A DNA stretch of 5,348 bases, from the NCBI GenBank assembly GCA_947074265.1, contig CAMTPD010000152.1, positions 1 to 5,348 on the forward strand. The letters are read 5' to 3'. Positions 1 through 5,348 of the stretch are shown here, piece by piece (position 1 is the stretch's first letter; every line of letters starts with the position of its first letter). This DNA comes from an uncultured Porphyromonadaceae bacterium (GTDB lineage: Bacteria > Bacteroidota > Bacteroidia > Bacteroidales > CAMTPD01). The notes beneath the pieces are model-generated. The model did not search any database. It was not told the origin of the DNA and saw only the letters and a list, made by a program, of their open reading frames with translations. A program made the position numbers and the translations under genes.

Positions 1-554
1 AACACAAACTAGAAGAGATTAAAGCGATACTAGACAACCGCTTCGAGATTGTGAGTTTGGCAGATATAAACTGCTTCGACGATATACCCGAAACAGCTGA
101 TACGCTAGAGGGAAATGCTTTGCAAAAGGCTCGTTTTGTAAAAGAAAAATTCGGCTATGATTGCTTTGCCGATGATACAGGCCTTGAAATAGAAGCCTTG
201 AACAACGCACCAGGTGTTTATTCTGCTCGTTATGCCGGCCCGGCAAGAAGTTCGGAAGATAATATGAACAAAGCGCTTGATGAACTCAAAGATAAAGAAA
301 ACAGAAAAGCACGTTTCCGTACTGTTATCGCTCTTATTCTAGACGGAAAAGAGTATCTCTTTGACGGAATCGTAAACGGCCAGATCGCAACAGAAAAAAA
401 AGGAACTGAAGGTTTTGGGTACGATCCAATCTTTGTACCGGAGGGTTATTGTGAATCTTTTGCGCAACTAGGTGCTGATGTTAAAAACAAAATTAGTCAC
501 AGAGCAAGAGCAACCGCTCAACTTGCCGACTTCTTAGCTTCGCAAGACTTCTAA
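1..554 (+). CDS. rdgB: RdgB/HAM1-type non-canonical purine NTP pyrophosphatase, 5' end missing
   Basis: Hydrolyses dITP, XTP and ITP to monophosphates plus pyrophosphate in the cytoplasm, keeping deaminated purines out of DNA and RNA. The reading frame is open from the first base: codons from position 3 read [10 protein letters not shown], matching the family's N-terminal stretch just after its substrate-binding T-x-N-x-K loop, which must lie upstream. About 10 residues are therefore missing, and the GTG at 51 is an internal valine, not the start. Visible motifs, counting H at base 3 as residue 1: LEGNALQKA (35-43), [12 protein letters not shown] with the catalytic aspartate region (55-66), GVYSARYAG (71-79), GFGYDPIF (137-144) and SHRA (165-168). 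The 183 residues present plus about 10 missing match the usual length near 195. The gene converges with nadA across the hairpin at 581-646. Its promoter is outside the window. Family identity is near certain. Confidence 0.95.
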   Translation, partial: HKLEEIKAILDNRFEIVSLADINCFDDIPETADTLEGNALQKARFVKEKFGYDCFADDTGLEIEALNNAPGVYSARYAGPARSSEDNMNKALDELKDKENRKARFRTVIALILDGKEYLFDGIVNGQIATEKKGTEGFGYDPIFVPEGYCESFAQLGADVKNKISHRARATAQLADFLASQDF

Positions 555-580
555 ACAAACTCATAGTTTCTACAAAATAA

Positions 581-646
581 ATATCCCGTTATTGAAATGG
601 AGCTCAACAAATAGCTGTTGATAACTTCGTTTCAATAACGGGATAT
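581..646. terminator. Long bidirectional terminator hairpin between rdgB and nadA
   Basis: Bases 581-597 are the exact reverse complement of 630-646 (17 bp). Pairing continues through 602/625 with two G-U wobbles in the plus-strand RNA. After a small internal loop, CAACA (605-609) pairs with TGTTG (616-620) around a six-base loop. Read on the minus strand, the stem is followed by TTATTTTGT, a reasonable U-rich tail for ending nadA about 43 bases past its stop. On the plus strand the tail (GTTGTTTA) is weaker. Its place between two converging genes supports a shared terminator. The stem is longer than a typical intrinsic terminator. Confidence 0.8.
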
Positions 647-688
647 GTTGTTTATAAAGGTTGCAAACACTTGTTACACAGTAGAATA

Positions 689-1675
689 TTACAAACCTAA
701 TTTTGCAGATATTTCTAGCATTCGCTCAATAGGTTTCAATGCTTTTTGCTGAATTGCGGCATCTACATTTACTTCGGGCCAACCAAATTTAAGTGCGTTA
801 TACAACTTTTCCATCGTATTCAAGCGCATAAAGCTACACTCATTGCAAGCACAAGTACTATCATTCGGTGGCGCCGGAATGAATTCTTTATCCGGATTTT
901 GTTTGCACATTTCATGAATAATGCCTGATTCTGTAGCCACAATGAACTGTTTGTTTGTTGACTTTGTTGCATAATTAAGCAACGCTGCTGTAGAGCCAAT
1001 GTGATCGGCAACGTTTAAGATTACACTTTTACATTCGGGATGTGCAAGGATAAGAGCTTCCGGATAGCTGTTTTTAAGCTCTAGGATCTTCTCTAAGGAG
1101 AATTGTTCATGTACATGACATGCACCATCCCATAAAAGCATTTGACGGCCTGTAACGCTGTTTATGTAGTTTCCTAAGTTACGATCGGGACCGAAGATGA
1201 TCTTCTCATCTTTCGGAAAACTGCCTACGATTTGTTTTGCATTGGTTGAAGTGACAACCACATCCGTGTGTGCTTTAACGGCCGCAGACGTATTTACGTA
1301 CGAAATCACGGTATGATCGGGATGTTGCTTTACAAAGGCTTCAAATGCTTCTGAAGGGCAACTATCGGCCAAAGAACAGCCTGCTTTTAGATCCGGAACC
1401 AATACTTGCTTATCCGGGCAAAGAATTTTAGCTGTTTCACCCATGAAGTGTACACCACACATCACGATAACGTCTGCATCAGTTTTAGAAGCCCACTGAG
1501 CTAGGGCCAAACTATCTCCTACAAAGTCTGCGATATCTTGCACTTCTCCGTTTTGGTAGTAGTGGGCAAGTATAACAGCGTTCTTTTCCTTTTTCAGTTT
1601 CTTAATCTCTTCGATAAGGTTAGTTCCTTCGGCTATCGGCATATCGTTGTAGCCCTTTTCAGTTTTCATCAACAT
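689..1675 (-). CDS. nadA: Quinolinate synthase NadA
   Basis: Condenses iminoaspartate with dihydroxyacetone phosphate to quinolinate in de novo NAD synthesis. It is a cytoplasmic enzyme with an oxygen-sensitive [4Fe-4S] cluster. The 328-residue protein shows the family motifs in order: AVILAHYYQNGEVQDIADFVGDS (33-55), MCGVHFMGETAKIL (72-85), LADSCP (102-107), YVNTSAAVKAHTD (126-138), FGPDRNLG (161-168), GACHVHEQF (184-192), HPEC (212-215), ATESG (247-251) and CACNECSFMRLNT (275-287). Cluster ligands by family comparison are probably Cys73, Cys186 and Cys280; Cys277 and Cys280 form the C-x2-C pair. Length is normal for the shorter NadA class. Met1 is followed by Met3 and Met12, and no Shine-Dalgarno sequence decides between them; conserved sequence begins after residue 12, so the true start may be any of the three. 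The partner genes nadB and nadC are not in the window. A candidate promoter and structured leader lie upstream. Confidence 0.97.
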   Translation of the reverse strand: MLMKTEKGYNDMPIAEGTNLIEEIKKLKKEKNAVILAHYYQNGEVQDIADFVGDSLALAQWASKTDADVIVMCGVHFMGETAKILCPDKQVLVPDLKAGCSLADSCPSEAFEAFVKQHPDHTVISYVNTSAAVKAHTDVVVTSTNAKQIVGSFPKDEKIIFGPDRNLGNYINSVTGRQMLLWDGACHVHEQFSLEKILELKNSYPEALILAHPECKSVILNVADHIGSTAALLNYATKSTNKQFIVATESGIIHEMCKQNPDKEFIPAPPNDSTCACNECSFMRLNTMEKLYNALKFGWPEVNVDAAIQQKALKPIERMLEISAKLGL

Positions 1676-1813
1676 CGATTATATATAATATTATATAGAA
1701 TACTTTTTAAAAAGAAATAATGATAATAATATACTGTGGAAAAGGTTGATACAAAAGTTTATCTTTTCTTGCTATTTAACTTATCATTATTCCCCTGTAG
1801 GTTACGGTGCATA

Positions 1814-1885
1814 TTTCAACAATCGTAACTCCTGTATAAATAAGGGTTTAGTAGTGTTATTCACAGGTTATGATAATTGTTGAAA
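1814..1885 (-). promoter_or_regulatory. Imperfect inverted repeat, candidate 5' leader stem-loop of nadA
   Basis: TTTCAACAAT (1814-1823) and ATTGTTGAAA (1876-1885) are perfect reverse complements. Inside them GTAA pairs partly with TTAT, CCTGT (1831-1835) pairs with ACAGG (1863-1867), and AATAA (1839-1843) pairs with TTATT (1857-1861). This leaves a loop of about 13 bases. The nadA promoter box just outside predicts a transcript starting near 1884, so the stem would sit at the very 5' end of a leader of about 209 nt. A competing pairing exists: CGTAAC (1824-1829) is also complementary to GTTACG (1801-1806). It could be an RNA regulatory structure, or a DNA dyad bound by a repressor. No known riboswitch family was recognised. 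Confidence 0.45.
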
Positions 1886-1890
1886 CGTAG

Positions 1891-1898
1891 CAAAGTTA
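1891..1898 (-). promoter_or_regulatory. Candidate nadA promoter, -7 box
   Basis: The minus strand reads TAACTTTG, a perfect match to the Bacteroidetes TAnnTTTG -7 element. It is the only perfect match on the minus strand in the intergenic region that I found. Transcription would start near 1884. No TTTG or TTG is seen at the usual -33 distance, so support comes from the -7 box and position only. Confidence 0.45.
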
Positions 1899-2061
1899 AA
1901 AACTTTCTTGTACTGAGATGTGTTGATTCCGTTTAAAAAGTACTTCAAAATGAGTGATTACTTTTTTGCTAAATAATTTGGAGATCGCTTTATAGGGGTT
2001 GTATGTATAAGTATTCGGGATTGTCAAGTCTTATTTATTATTTTCTTTCCGCCAGAAATGC

Positions 2062-2110
2062 ACAGCTTTTGAACAGCTGTTGTTAAACTTCTATGTACTT
2101 TTGTACAGCT
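2062..2110 (+). repeat. Three phased ACAGCT repeats around the methyltransferase promoter
   Basis: ACAGCT occurs at 2062-2067, 2073-2078 and 2105-2110. Start-to-start distances are 11 and 32 bases, close to one and three helical turns, so the copies would face the same side of the DNA. The middle copy sits in a ten-base palindrome, AACAGCTGTT (2072-2081), and the last lies at the predicted transcription start. They may be a regulator's binding sites, but six-base repeats can arise by chance. Confidence 0.3.
2096..2103 (+). promoter_or_regulatory. Promoter -7 box for the RNA methyltransferase gene
   Basis: TACTTTTG matches TAnnTTTG exactly. It predicts transcription from about 2110 and a leader of only about 12 bases before the ATG at 2122. 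The nearest TTTG upstream (2068-2071) is 24 bases away, further than the usual 18-21, so the -33 element is weak or absent. Confidence 0.55.
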
Positions 2111-2121
2111 ATAAATAATAG

Positions 2122-2658
2122 ATGAATATGAGAAAATTAAAGATAACAGAACTGAATCGATTAAGTGTAGAGGAATTCAAAGAAACAGACAAAATTCCTT
2201 TGGTTGTTGTACTTGATCACATTCGAAGTCTTAACAATGTAGGATCTGTATTCAGAACTGCTGATGCATTTAAAGCTGAAGCTATTTATTTATGTGGTAT
2301 TACGGCAACGCCTCCAAATCCGGAAATACATAAAACGGCTTTAGGTGCAGAAGATACGGTAACCTGGCGTTATTTTGAAGATACACACGAGGCTGTTAAA
2401 TCTTTGAAGGATAATGGATATACAGTATATGCAGTAGAACAGGTAGAGCATAGTATTATGCTTGATGAGCTTACATTTAAGGCTGGCGAGAAGGTGGCTA
2501 TTGTAATGGGTAATGAGGTAAAAGGTGTACAGCAATCTGTAATTGATAGTTGTGATCATTGCATAGAGATCCCACAATACGGAACAAAACATTCACTTAA
2601 TGTTTCGGTAACTGCTGGTATCGTAATGTGGGACTGTTTTAAACTACTGACTAAATAA
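2122..2658 (+). CDS. SpoU/TrmH-family RNA 2'-O-methyltransferase
   Basis: Transfers a methyl group from S-adenosylmethionine to a ribose 2'-OH in tRNA or rRNA, in the cytoplasm. The 178 residues hold the three SPOUT motifs: motif 1, LDHIRSLNNVGSVFRTADAF (31-50), with Asn39 and the catalytic-type Arg45; motif 2, VAIVMGNEVKGV (125-136), with Glu132; motif 3, IEIPQYGTKHSLNVSVTAGI (148-167), whose SLNVS segment forms the trefoil knot that holds the cofactor. It lacks the N-terminal L30e-like RNA-binding domain of RlmB and, with only about 25 residues before motif 1, is close to a bare catalytic domain like TrmL (about 157 residues). The target nucleoside cannot be deduced, so no symbol is given. 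The start could be the ATG at 2122 or the in-frame ATG at 2128. Its stop overlaps the end of the convergent downstream gene by eight bases. Confidence 0.92.
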   Translation: MNMRKLKITELNRLSVEEFKETDKIPLVVVLDHIRSLNNVGSVFRTADAFKAEAIYLCGITATPPNPEIHKTALGAEDTVTWRYFEDTHEAVKSLKDNGYTVYAVEQVEHSIMLDELTFKAGEKVAIVMGNEVKGVQQSVIDSCDHCIEIPQYGTKHSLNVSVTAGIVMWDCFKLLTK

Positions 2659-3256
2659 GTCCTCGTTCTACAAGTGTAGCAACACGTTCGGTCATTGCGT
2701 CTTTGCCTTTCGGATCATAGTCTGATTTAAGACTGGCACCGAACATGCCTGCAAATAAGTTCCAGAAACCGGCTCTAAATGAACCAAGGAAAGCTTTTAC
2801 AAGATTGTATGAAGATTGATTACACTCTCTGTCTATCAGCTTTATAAGGAGTTTTCCTTGTGATGAAGTAAGTTTCTTCAGAGTCGGTTTATATTCTTCA
2901 AACAATTCTTTTTCCATACGTTTTAAATGCTCTTCTCTAGCTTTATCGTTTGGAAGTGTCTCCATATATTCATACGTTTCTAGTAGCGTTGCGTGTACAA
3001 CCTTAGCGAGAGGTAAAGTCTTTTTTACATCGCGTACAAGCTTCCAGTAATGTTGTTCTTCTTTCTTATTTTTGAATTTATATTCCGGATATACAATTAC
3101 ATCTTTAAGATATACAATGGGAATTGTATCACCATTCACAACCTGTCCGAGTTGAATACCTTCCGGCAAGACAATTACTCTTTTATTTTGAGCCCAAGAA
3201 CTGAAGGTCGCGATGTTAATAAACAATAGGAATATATATAGATGTCTCTTTTTCAT
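2651..3256 (-). CDS. Secreted DUF4294-type protein of unknown function
   Basis: A 201-residue protein that resembles the DUF4294 family as I remember it, found in Bacteroidetes and without a known function. It begins with a clear Sec signal peptide: MKKRH, a hydrophobic core (IFLLFINIATF) and a probable cut at WAQ-N near residue 23. There is no lipobox cysteine, so it is probably a soluble periplasmic or envelope protein. Conserved-looking blocks are VVNGDTIPIVYLKDVIVYPE (39-58) followed by YKFKNKKE (59-66), a charged helical segment (about 103-128), then LTSSQGKLLIKLIDRE (129-144) and SFRAGFWNLFAGMFG (159-173). Dense Lys/Glu in the middle suggests long helices. It converges on and overlaps the methyltransferase gene by eight bases, with no hairpin terminator between them. 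It diverges from the barrel operon to its right. A TAnnTTTG box sits so close to the ATG that the mRNA may be almost leaderless. Confidence 0.85.
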   Translation of the reverse strand: MKKRHLYIFLLFINIATFSSWAQNKRVIVLPEGIQLGQVVNGDTIPIVYLKDVIVYPEYKFKNKKEEQHYWKLVRDVKKTLPLAKVVHATLLETYEYMETLPNDKAREEHLKRMEKELFEEYKPTLKKLTSSQGKLLIKLIDRECNQSSYNLVKAFLGSFRAGFWNLFAGMFGASLKSDYDPKGKDAMTERVATLVERGLI

Positions 3257-3262
3257 ACATCA

Positions 3263-3270
3263 CAAATGTA
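3263..3270 (-). promoter_or_regulatory. Candidate promoter -7 box for the DUF4294-type gene
   Basis: The minus strand reads TACATTTG, a perfect TAnnTTTG. With the usual seven-base distance, transcription would start at about 3256, the A of the predicted start codon. This implies a leaderless or very short-leader mRNA, or else a promoter not used this way. No -33 match is visible. Confidence 0.4.
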
Positions 3271-3360
3271 TATCATTTCCTCGTTATTTTATTTATGATA
3301 AATCGGATATTATTATTTCTTCTCATTTAAAGTTTTAATAATTACGTGAATAGATAAATA

Positions 3361-3377
3361 TGATCTATATTTGATCA
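3361..3377 (+). promoter_or_regulatory. Barrel-operon promoter -7 box inside a TGATC-N7-GATCA dyad
   Basis: TATATTTG (3366-3373) is a perfect TAnnTTTG. It predicts transcription from about 3380 and a 27-base leader to the ATG at 3407. It lies within a dyad, TGATC (3361-3365) and GATCA (3373-3377) with seven bases between, which could be an operator that blocks the promoter. No -33 TTTG stands at the expected distance. Confidence 0.5.
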
Positions 3378-3406
3378 ATTTGTTAACCATTCTAAATACA
3401 TAAGAA

Positions 3407-4234
3407 ATGACTTCCACTTCAGCGGCATATTATATGTCTTGCTTGCTATTATTGTTTATTTCAACGACTACTATACACGCTTCGGATCACTTGAGAAGTG
3501 AAGAGATTAGATCTCTCTCTTTAGGTGGAATAGGCTCTGTATTATCTGTTCGATCAAACCCTTCTTTTTCATCTTTTCTAAATGATGGTCTCGTACAAAT
3601 TAACTATTTCAACAGATTTTCAATGAAAGAGTTATCAACACTTTCAGGTGATGTATTTGTTCCAAATAAAGTTTTAAATGCTTTATTATCAGTTAGCACT
3701 ACAGGATTTGATCAATTTCGAGAAACCAATATAAACATTGGAGTAAACAGGTTATTGACAAAATACCTTTCACTAGGTATTGGTGTTAACTATCGGATGG
3801 CAACAATAATTGCTGTCGATGAAAGACCTTCTCGCCTTTCATTAGACATAGGACTTGCGCACGAATGTAATGAGAAACTGATGCTCGGATGTTCAATTCA
3901 AGATGCGCCTTCGTTTACACTTCAGGAATATAGTGATGGTAGTTTACCTTTTTATGGTTATTGTATACGAGCAGGTGGGTATTATGCCATTTCAAATACC
4001 AGTCTGGTAACATCCGAAGTTGCATATCTTGAAAATGATGGTATTTCATTTCGTGCAGGATTGGAATACACTCCTATTTCTACATTTGATTTACGTATTG
4101 GGTTTTGTACAAAACCTCTTCAACCATCTTTAGGCTTGGGATATTCTTTTCGTAAAATGAATGTTGACGTATTAGCTCTTTATCATCAACAATTAGGTAT
4201 TAGTTCGGGCGTTTCATTGAGTTATCTGTTTTAA
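3407..4234 (+). CDS. Outer-membrane beta-barrel protein, PorV/PorQ-like
   Basis: A 275-residue protein of unrecognised specific function. A signal peptide covers roughly residues 1-25 (hydrophobic SCLLLLFIST core, cut near HAS-D). The mature start, SLSLGGIGSVLSVRSNPSF (36-54), follows the glycine-rich, NP-containing pattern of the PorV/PorQ/FadL-like barrels. The rest alternates short amphipathic strands and turns (for example NINIGVNRLL, LSLGIGVNYR, LSLDIGLAHE, DLRIGFC, SLGLGYSF) and ends in GVSLSYLF, a typical outer-membrane beta-signal with terminal Phe. It is probably inserted by BAM as a barrel. PorV and PorQ act in the type IX secretion system, but no T9SS gene is in view, so a link is only possible. 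It is the first gene of an operon with the helix-hairpin-helix gene 16 bases downstream; TATATTTG upstream is the likely promoter. Confidence 0.75.
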   Translation: MTSTSAAYYMSCLLLLFISTTTIHASDHLRSEEIRSLSLGGIGSVLSVRSNPSFSSFLNDGLVQINYFNRFSMKELSTLSGDVFVPNKVLNALLSVSTTGFDQFRETNINIGVNRLLTKYLSLGIGVNYRMATIIAVDERPSRLSLDIGLAHECNEKLMLGCSIQDAPSFTLQEYSDGSLPFYGYCIRAGGYYAISNTSLVTSEVAYLENDGISFRAGLEYTPISTFDLRIGFCTKPLQPSLGLGYSFRKMNVDVLALYHQQLGISSGVSLSYLF

Positions 4235-4250
4235 AATACACTTTGTTAAC

Positions 4251-5300
4251 ATGCGGTTAATACTAACTTTTCAACTATTGTTGATAATGTCTTTTTCAAT
4301 ACATGCACAAGTTTATCAGTCAGATTATTACGATGCAAGTTGGTTTGACCAATACATTGTTGATAGTGATTTAATAACTGATAGTGAAGAGTGGTATGAA
4401 ATGGTTAGTTACTATCTTATCAACCCTTTTCAACCTGAAGTTGTCAACAAGGAACAACTGTTATCATTGATGTTGTTTACCGAAGCCGAAGTCGATTCTT
4501 TTATCGTATTTCGCGATAAAAACAGTCCATTAATCACACCTTATGAACTAAAGTTTATCAATGGACTTTCTATTGAAAAAGCACAATTGCTTTCGAAATT
4601 TCTTTCTTTCGAAAAACAGTCTCAACTTGCGGATAAAAGTGAAGTTACCCAGTCTAAGCGAAAAATAAAGCAGCAGTTAATCGGTTCATATGGGCAAACA
4701 ATGCAAACCAAGAAAGGTTATAAGGTGATTGCTGATACGATTCTCGAGAAGTATCCAAATCGTCAATATTTAGGCGAACCCTTTTCTCATTCCCTTCGAT
4801 ACAATATAACATCAGGAGATAAATGGTCGGTCGGATTCGTGGCCGAGAAAGATCAAGGCGAACCATTTTGGAATATACATCACAAGGGATACGACTTTTA
4901 TTCTTTTCATGCGATGATAAAGGATATCAAGTGTATAAAAAGTATTGTTATAGGTGACTATAAACTAGCTTTTGGACAAGGACTCGTATTCGGTAACAGC
5001 TACTCTCCCTCCAAAACCGTAATGACTACCTCTCAAGAGCGACTATCTAAGGGTGTACGCAAACACTTCTCCTCTACCGAGTCGGGATTTTACCGTGGAG
5101 TAGCCACTACTTTGCGATTGGGAAGTTTTGATGTTTCTCTTTTTTATTCGCAAAATAAGTTGGATGGAATTGTGGATAGCTTAGGAATTAAGTCGTTTAA
5201 GAAAGACGGAATACATAACATTGTGCGTGAAAAAGATAAGAAAAGAGTTATAACTCATCAGATGTTCGGAGTAAATACGCAATTTGTTTATAAGCATGTT
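4251..5300 (+). CDS. Exported helix-hairpin-helix protein with outer-membrane-like C-terminal part, 3' end missing
   Basis: The frame opens at ATG 4251 and has no stop up to the end of genomic sequence, giving 350 residues; it reads on without a stop into the adapter at 5301. A signal peptide is clear (MRLILTFQLLLIMSFSIHAQ, cut near residue 20). Residues about 58-120 look like two tandem ComEA-type helix-hairpin-helix units: NKEQLLSLMLF...IVFRDKNSP (66-93) and ITPYELKFINGLSIEKAQLL (95-114). A basic stretch follows (KSEVTQSKRKIKQQ, 129-142). From about 180 on the pattern suggests beta strands: RYNITSGDKWSVGFVAEKDQ (183-202), then YDFYSFHAMIK and IVIGDYKLAFGQGLVFG (232-248). This layout, an N-terminal helix-hairpin-helix followed by a barrel-like region, is one I recall from uncharacterised Bacteroidetes proteins of perhaps 650-700 residues, so about half may be missing. 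Function unknown; periplasmic DNA binding like ComEA is possible but untested. It shares an operon with the barrel gene. Confidence 0.85.
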
Positions 5301-5348
5301 AGATCGGAAGAGCACACGTCTGAACTCCAGTCACTCCGGAGAATCTCG
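5301..5348 (+). other. Illumina TruSeq adapter contamination with index
   Basis: Bases 5301-5334 match the 34-base TruSeq read-1 adapter, beginning AGATCGGAAGAGCACACGTC and ending CCAGTCAC. The next eight bases, TCCGGAGA (5335-5342), fit an i7 index (D702 as I recall), and ATCTCG (5343-5348) is the start of the constant sequence after the index. This is library material, not genome. Its translation in the upstream frame gives the well-known false peptide RSEEHTSELQS. Confidence 0.99.

Larger units (their letters stand above)
1676..2121. other. Divergent intergenic region between nadA and the RNA methyltransferase gene
   Basis: These 446 bases hold no convincing gene on either strand; the longest plus-strand ATG reading frame I noticed is eight codons (1950-1976). 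The nadA-proximal part (about 1676-1740) is very AT-rich, with runs of TATA and a CTTTTTAAAAAG palindrome. The middle carries a 72-base imperfect inverted repeat (1814-1885) and a minus-strand TAnnTTTG box (1891-1898). The right end carries a plus-strand TAnnTTTG box (2096-2103) with three ACAGCT repeats. Bases 1900-2060 show nothing I can name. I see no tRNA and no known riboswitch consensus. Confidence 0.7.

Noticed and set aside
19..246. 75-codon open frame on the minus strand
   Set aside because: Lies wholly inside rdgB on the opposite strand; composition shows no protein family features.
746..1011. Two short open frames (746-928 plus, 820-1011 minus) within nadA
   Set aside because: Shadows of the well-conserved nadA coding frame, including the cluster-binding cysteine region.
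1538..1720. 60-codon plus-strand frame over the nadA start
   Set aside because: Mostly antisense to nadA; the hydrophobic look comes from the complement of Lys/Glu-rich codons.
1801..1885. nadA leader considered as a known riboswitch (TPP, cobalamin, NAD+ classes)
   Set aside because: None of the consensus core sequences I know for these classes is visible; reported only as an unclassified structure.
1950..1976. Eight-codon frame MSDYFFAK in the intergenic region, considered as a leader peptide
   Set aside because: Too short, not near the next gene's promoter, and with no attenuator-like structure after it.
2341..2592. 83-codon minus-strand frame inside the methyltransferase gene
   Set aside because: Antisense to SPOUT motifs 2 and 3, which are clearly coding on the plus strand.
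2665..2683. Small hairpin (CTAC-AAGT-GTAG with a bulged extension) just past the methyltransferase stop, considered as a terminator
   Set aside because: The stem is short, it lies inside the DUF4294-type coding sequence, and no U-run follows.
3407..4234. Barrel gene considered as the T9SS component PorV itself
   Set aside because: It is shorter (275 residues against roughly 390 for PorV) and no T9SS gene is nearby; only general family likeness is claimed.
4654..4866. 70-codon minus-strand frame
   Set aside because: Antisense to the helix-hairpin-helix gene, whose plus-strand frame is continuous and has a signal peptide.

Overview
The window looks like chromosomal DNA from a member of the Bacteroidetes, most likely order Bacteroidales. 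It is AT-rich. The start codons have no Shine-Dalgarno sequences. Perfect TAnnTTTG boxes, the -7 element of the Bacteroidetes housekeeping sigma factor, lie upstream of four gene starts. The protein families also fit: a DUF4294-type secreted protein, a PorV/PorQ-like barrel, and an exported helix-hairpin-helix/outer-membrane protein. Genus and species cannot be fixed from this stretch. The gene calls rest on reading motifs by eye; no database search was possible.

Layout from left to right. (1) The 3' part of rdgB (+), a nucleotide-pool cleansing pyrophosphatase whose true start lies before the window. (2) A long near-perfect hairpin that probably terminates transcription from both sides, since rdgB and nadA converge on it. 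(3) nadA (-), quinolinate synthase of de novo NAD synthesis. (4) A 446-base divergent intergenic region. It holds a candidate nadA promoter, a long imperfect inverted repeat that would form the 5' end of the nadA transcript, and a promoter with phased short repeats in front of the next gene. (5) A short SpoU/TrmH-type RNA 2'-O-methyltransferase (+). Its last bases overlap the end of (6) a convergent secreted DUF4294-type protein (-). (7) A divergent promoter region, then a two-gene operon (+): a small outer-membrane beta-barrel, followed 16 bases later by an exported helix-hairpin-helix protein that runs to the end of the sequence.

The last 48 bases (5301-5348) are not genomic. They are an Illumina TruSeq adapter with an 8-base index, so the contig really ends at about 5300 and the helix-hairpin-helix gene is cut off there by the assembly. 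Any protein predicted through that point would carry a false tail.

The genes are mostly unlinked housekeeping functions (nucleotide sanitation, NAD synthesis, RNA modification) beside envelope genes of unknown role. I see no mobile element, CRISPR array, tRNA, rRNA or defence system. The most interesting biology is the barrel plus helix-hairpin-helix operon and the structured nadA leader.
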